The translations under genes were made by a program, and so were the position numbers. 64,000 nucleotides of DNA, taken from NCBI GenBank assembly GCA_036897445.1, contig JAYMTL010000080.1, positions 1-64,000 on the forward strand, written 5' to 3'. The DNA comes from Pelargonium tetragonum (taxonomy: Eukaryota > Streptophyta > Magnoliopsida > Geraniales > Geraniaceae). Positions 60,958-64,000 of this stretch are shown here, piece by piece. How positions within the stretch are numbered: the stretch's first letter is position 1; the number at the start of each line of letters is the position of its first letter. The notes under the pieces are model-generated. The model saw only the letters and a list, made by a program, of their open reading frames with translations. It had not been told where the DNA came from and did not search any database.

Positions 60958-60968
60958 GTAGCTAAAGG
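60958..60968 (+). repeat. Copy of GYAGCTAAAGG word
   Basis: GTAGCTAAAGG, identical to 6106-6116. Confidence 0.75.
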
Positions 60969-61815
60969 ATTCTTAGATTCTGATTCTCTAACATCTTAGT
61001 TTAGCAAGGAGAGTACATTCTGTTTGAGATCAAGTAGAGTCCTAAAATTCCTATTCTTCTAATCCGGGTCAAATAGATACTATGAGCTTAGACTTACTTT
61101 CATGGTAGGGGTTTGAAGACAAATCCTACTTACTTATTTAATTACTCAGATTTCATTTACTTCAGTCTTAATGAAACCTGGCTGACGCGAGGAGATCCTA
61201 TTATTCTTTTTCTTCCTAAAATTCCTTTCTACTGTAGGGAAGTCACTCCATATTTATAATACCTATCTAATTCCCTAAGAGTTCTACTGTAACTGGAATG
61301 AAGGAGTAATTCCTTCTTAGTTTTCAATTTAAAGGTGAGAAATTTTATCGAGTTATTCCTTTATAGAGACATAAACCAGATAATTGAGAATTGTAGCTAT
61401 GAATGAGGTAAAGCCTAGCTAGGAAAGCCAGCTTTAGGAGGTGTAGTACTCTAAAGTACTAAAGTATAGATACATGAACTGTGACGGCATTGCCAGAGTT
61501 GTATACGGATTCCCTCTGTCAAGTTATTAATCCAAACGGGTCAATTTCGGAGCATTCGGTCAGTACTAATTCTAAATCCTTTCTCATGTCTAATAGGACT
61601 CTGATAACCGGTGCGGCTATCATATCAAGGAATAACCTGTGCAGCAATAAAGGAAAGTAGTAACAACTTGCTTCCACATCTGAACCGAACTAGAAATATT
61701 GAATTCCAGCACTCTTGATCTTACTCTTTGGAATTGGAAGCTAAACCAGTAAGTAAGTAACTAATCCGATAAAGCAGTTCCTTGTATTATGAGAATAGGT
61801 TATCTTTAAGTAAAG

Positions 61816-61829
61816 GAGGTTCCAGTTTA
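61816..61829 (+). repeat. Copy of GAGGTTCCAGTTTA word
   Basis: Exact 14-base match to 6534-6547. Confidence 0.8.
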
Positions 61830-61953
61830 GTAGTTTATGAAGGAGAATTCCCTTGTTTAGTTCTTTTGTAAAGCTGATAATTCTTTGTATTCGAGTTTAT
61901 GATACAGCTTACACAGGACTCTCATGGAAAGGTAAAACCAAGTGCAGATTCTT

Positions 61954-61965
61954 GCTAATGGAAAC
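61954..61965 (+). repeat. Copy of GCTAATGGAAAC word
   Basis: Exact 12-base match to 35249-35260 and 60717-60728. Confidence 0.75.
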
Positions 61966-63395
61966 GAGCTAAACATATCTAAGTCTAAGGAAGATAAGCA
62001 AAATCTAAGGAGAGAAACCTATAACCCTAATTACAATGTCAAAATTTATAACCAAGTCTTTGGTATTCTGTGAGCTAGTCTAACTTAAGGTAGGAACTTA
62101 CTCTTTGAATCTGAATTGGTAAGCCGGCTCAATCTTTCTATTTATTGGGAAGTTAAGCAAGTGTGAAAGCTAGGATATAATACTCTTATATAGAGAGTTT
62201 CCGCTTTAACGAGATAAGAATTGTTTTATTTATAAGTATAGATATTGATTAGTAAATTCCTGAACAAGTAAAGGGTTTCAAATTCTTAAAGGGAAACCAC
62301 TTTTTCTTGATGTTAGGCTTTTAGGATCCTGGTAAATAGAAGTCATTCTAAAAAGTAAAGGTAATCGGGAGGTCAATAATTCTAAAATTCTAATACGGGA
62401 ACTCCCGAGTTTTATGAGCTAAATATATCAAGGAAAAGGTACTCTGCGTAAGACATTCTAGCTAGACTTTAAGTTCGCTTTAGTTCTGAATCCTTGAATA
62501 GGTTGTTTAGCGGTAAGGAAAGATATTCTAAATCCAATCAATAGAGTGGGATGTTATGCTTGTTTTTACTAAAAGGATAGCTATATAAGGATTCTAAAAT
62601 ATTAACTAAAAGTATTGCAAGGAACTTCTTTTAGCCCAGGATTCTCTAGAATCTTAGGATATAACTCTACAATGTCTTAATCAACATTTCCTAACCTGTC
62701 AATTGAGGAACTTTTTTCAGGTTGTACCAAACTCAAGTTTGTCCAAAGCTAACCAGATAGAATAGATAGAGAAAATCCGATAATGTATTGAGAAAGTTTA
62801 TTCCGATGCTGAGATTCTTTAGTCTAAGAGGAGAGAAACTTAATTGTCTTTGTCTTGAGATTCCTAATCCTAACTAGACGTGTATTACTTCAGTTGCATG
62901 ATATACCCATACTTTCTAAATTCCAGTGTTCAAGGAATTGCTACAACTCTTTGCAGTCCAAGCTCTTACTTAATCTTTGACAGAACCCAGATTTTATTCT
63001 TTGTTGAGTCCTAAGAATTTGTATTAGTTCTGGTGGATAATGAAGGAATCCAGCAAAGGTTTTAGTTTGTTAATAAAACTACTTTCGTATTCGCATGAGA
63101 GAAAGCTAAAACATTTCAGAGAGTAAAGTAAGTTCCTAATCCCAAAATACAAGGAATCTCAACAGAATACTTCACAGAAATAGCTACAATTAATTCAGAG
63201 ATTCCCTTTCTATCCTGAAAGAGCCGGCTTACAAAGAGTAAGATCAAGAGGTTGTGTTTATAAAATAAGTTGGTTAGATTCTATATGGTACAGCAAAAGA
63301 CTTGAATGGACAAGTTTGTACATTTGTTGACAGAGGATTTAGAGTTAGTTAGGAATTACACAGAATACAGATTAAGACAATTATCGGATACTCCT

Positions 63396-63406
63396 CCTTT
63401 AGCTGC
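63396..63406 (-). repeat. Copy of GYAGCTAAAGG word, inverted
   Basis: CCTTTAGCTGC on the + strand, the exact complement of the 5843 and 7523 copies. A second, shorter GTAGCTAAAGC follows at once on the same strand. Confidence 0.75.
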
Positions 63407-64000
63407 TTTAGCTACAACAAAGAAACCAATCAGTTCCCCTCCTCTAGCAACACTGCCAATTTAGATCGGATAAAGCACTCTCAATCAGATAAGATAGTAA
63501 AGAACCTCCATTAGCAACAGACAATAAGAGCTAGGCTTACAAGGACATTCCAAAGACAAGACTACAAATCCATTAGCTGTTATCTGAACCTCAGCTTATA
63601 AGAACTTTAGCTACTTCTGTAACAAATGGAAGATGTTATTCCTTTTACAGCTATCCCCTGTAGAAGCAAACAAGTGTTTCAAGAGCTTTCTTAGGCTCGC
63701 TTTCCAAGAACAAGTAAACTTGCCTATTATTAAAGCATCCTCTGTCTATCTAGCTACAGGAATACGTTTACAAGGCTACAACAAGAGGTGCGAAGCCCTT
63801 TCATTAAAGGAGTCTAGCTCAGCGGATATCCTTAATATGCTCATGAGGATGGGAGTATGCTGAAGAAGTAAGTCAATAAAGGTTGGTATGGATAAGTCAG
63901 TTTCTTTATGTACCTTTTGTTTCCGATTTCAGTCTAGTAGGAATTATAAGAACTGAGGCTAAAGCTTTTCCAGTTGTTCTTAAGAGTCTAAGTAGGTATA

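Larger units (their letters stand above)
60601..64000. repeat. Repeat-word block, right
   Basis: No gene is visible. It shares exact words with 5.1-7.7 kb and 35.2 kb: GTAGCTAAAGG at 60958, GCTAATGGAAAC at 60717 and 61954, GAGGTTCCAGTTTA at 61816. From about 63.1 kb the words appear in the opposite orientation (GCAGCTAAAGG on the minus strand at 63396-63406) and composition turns A/C-leaning, as it does at 7.7 kb. A 76-codon frame at 63633-63863 lies in this inverted part and has no known family. Confidence 0.6.

Noticed and set aside
1-64000. CRISPR array, LTR or other virus-like element, rRNA genes
   Set aside because: No regularly spaced repeats, no paired long terminal repeats or element-type proteins, and none of the universally conserved rRNA strings were seen.

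Overview
The window looks like a stretch of very gene-poor organelle DNA, most likely a greatly expanded mitochondrial genome from the green lineage. The firm evidence is one intact tRNA gene, tRNA-Ser(GCU) at 46969-47059 on the minus strand. Its structure is organellar, it carries no encoded CCA, and in my memory of the family it is closest to plant-type mitochondrial trnS(GCU), not to plastid or cytosolic tRNA-Ser. A broken tRNA-Lys(UUU)-like copy lies about 50 bases away on the same strand. G+C is roughly a third, judged by eye. A nuclear copy of mitochondrial DNA cannot be excluded from this window alone.

No protein gene is recognisable. All six frames are dense in stops. The longest open frames are just under 100 codons, which is no more than a random sequence of this composition would give, and none resembles a respiratory-chain, ribosomal-protein, ATP-synthase, maturase or homing-endonuclease protein. 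I saw no conserved rRNA blocks, no group II domain V, no CRISPR array and no recognisable virus-like or LTR element. One short frame at 33627-33812 is listed with low confidence because its codon composition looks more gene-like than its surroundings.

The rest is structured non-coding DNA. Regions 5.1-7.7 kb and 60.6-64.0 kb, with an outlier at 35.2 kb, share exact 11-14 base words (GYAGCTAAAGG, GCTAATGGAAAC, GAGGTTCCAGTTTA) and look like diverged members of one repeat family. Segments near 34.3-34.6 kb and 59.6-59.9 kb are inverted, diverged copies of each other. Across the whole window short G-run/C-run near-palindromes (GGANTCC, GGGCCC, GGAGCTCC) recur far more often than base composition predicts. 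One of them sits exactly where the broken tRNA-Lys copy has a small insertion, so these motifs may spread or arise as micro-insertions. Many clean hairpins are present, the best at 19833-19916 (20-bp arms), 24515-24552 (15-bp arms), 26449-26722 (13-bp G+C-rich arms around a 248-base interior that itself holds palindromes) and a run of three at 56608-56679.

Layout: 1-5.1 kb purine-rich then T/G-rich desert; 5.1-7.7 kb repeat block; 7.7-33.6 kb desert with scattered hairpins; 33.6-34.6 kb skewed low-complexity block; 34.6-46.8 kb desert with tandem repeats; 46.85-47.06 kb tRNA pair; 47.1-59.5 kb desert with hairpins; 59.55-59.92 kb inverted partner of the 34 kb block; 60.6-64 kb second repeat block.
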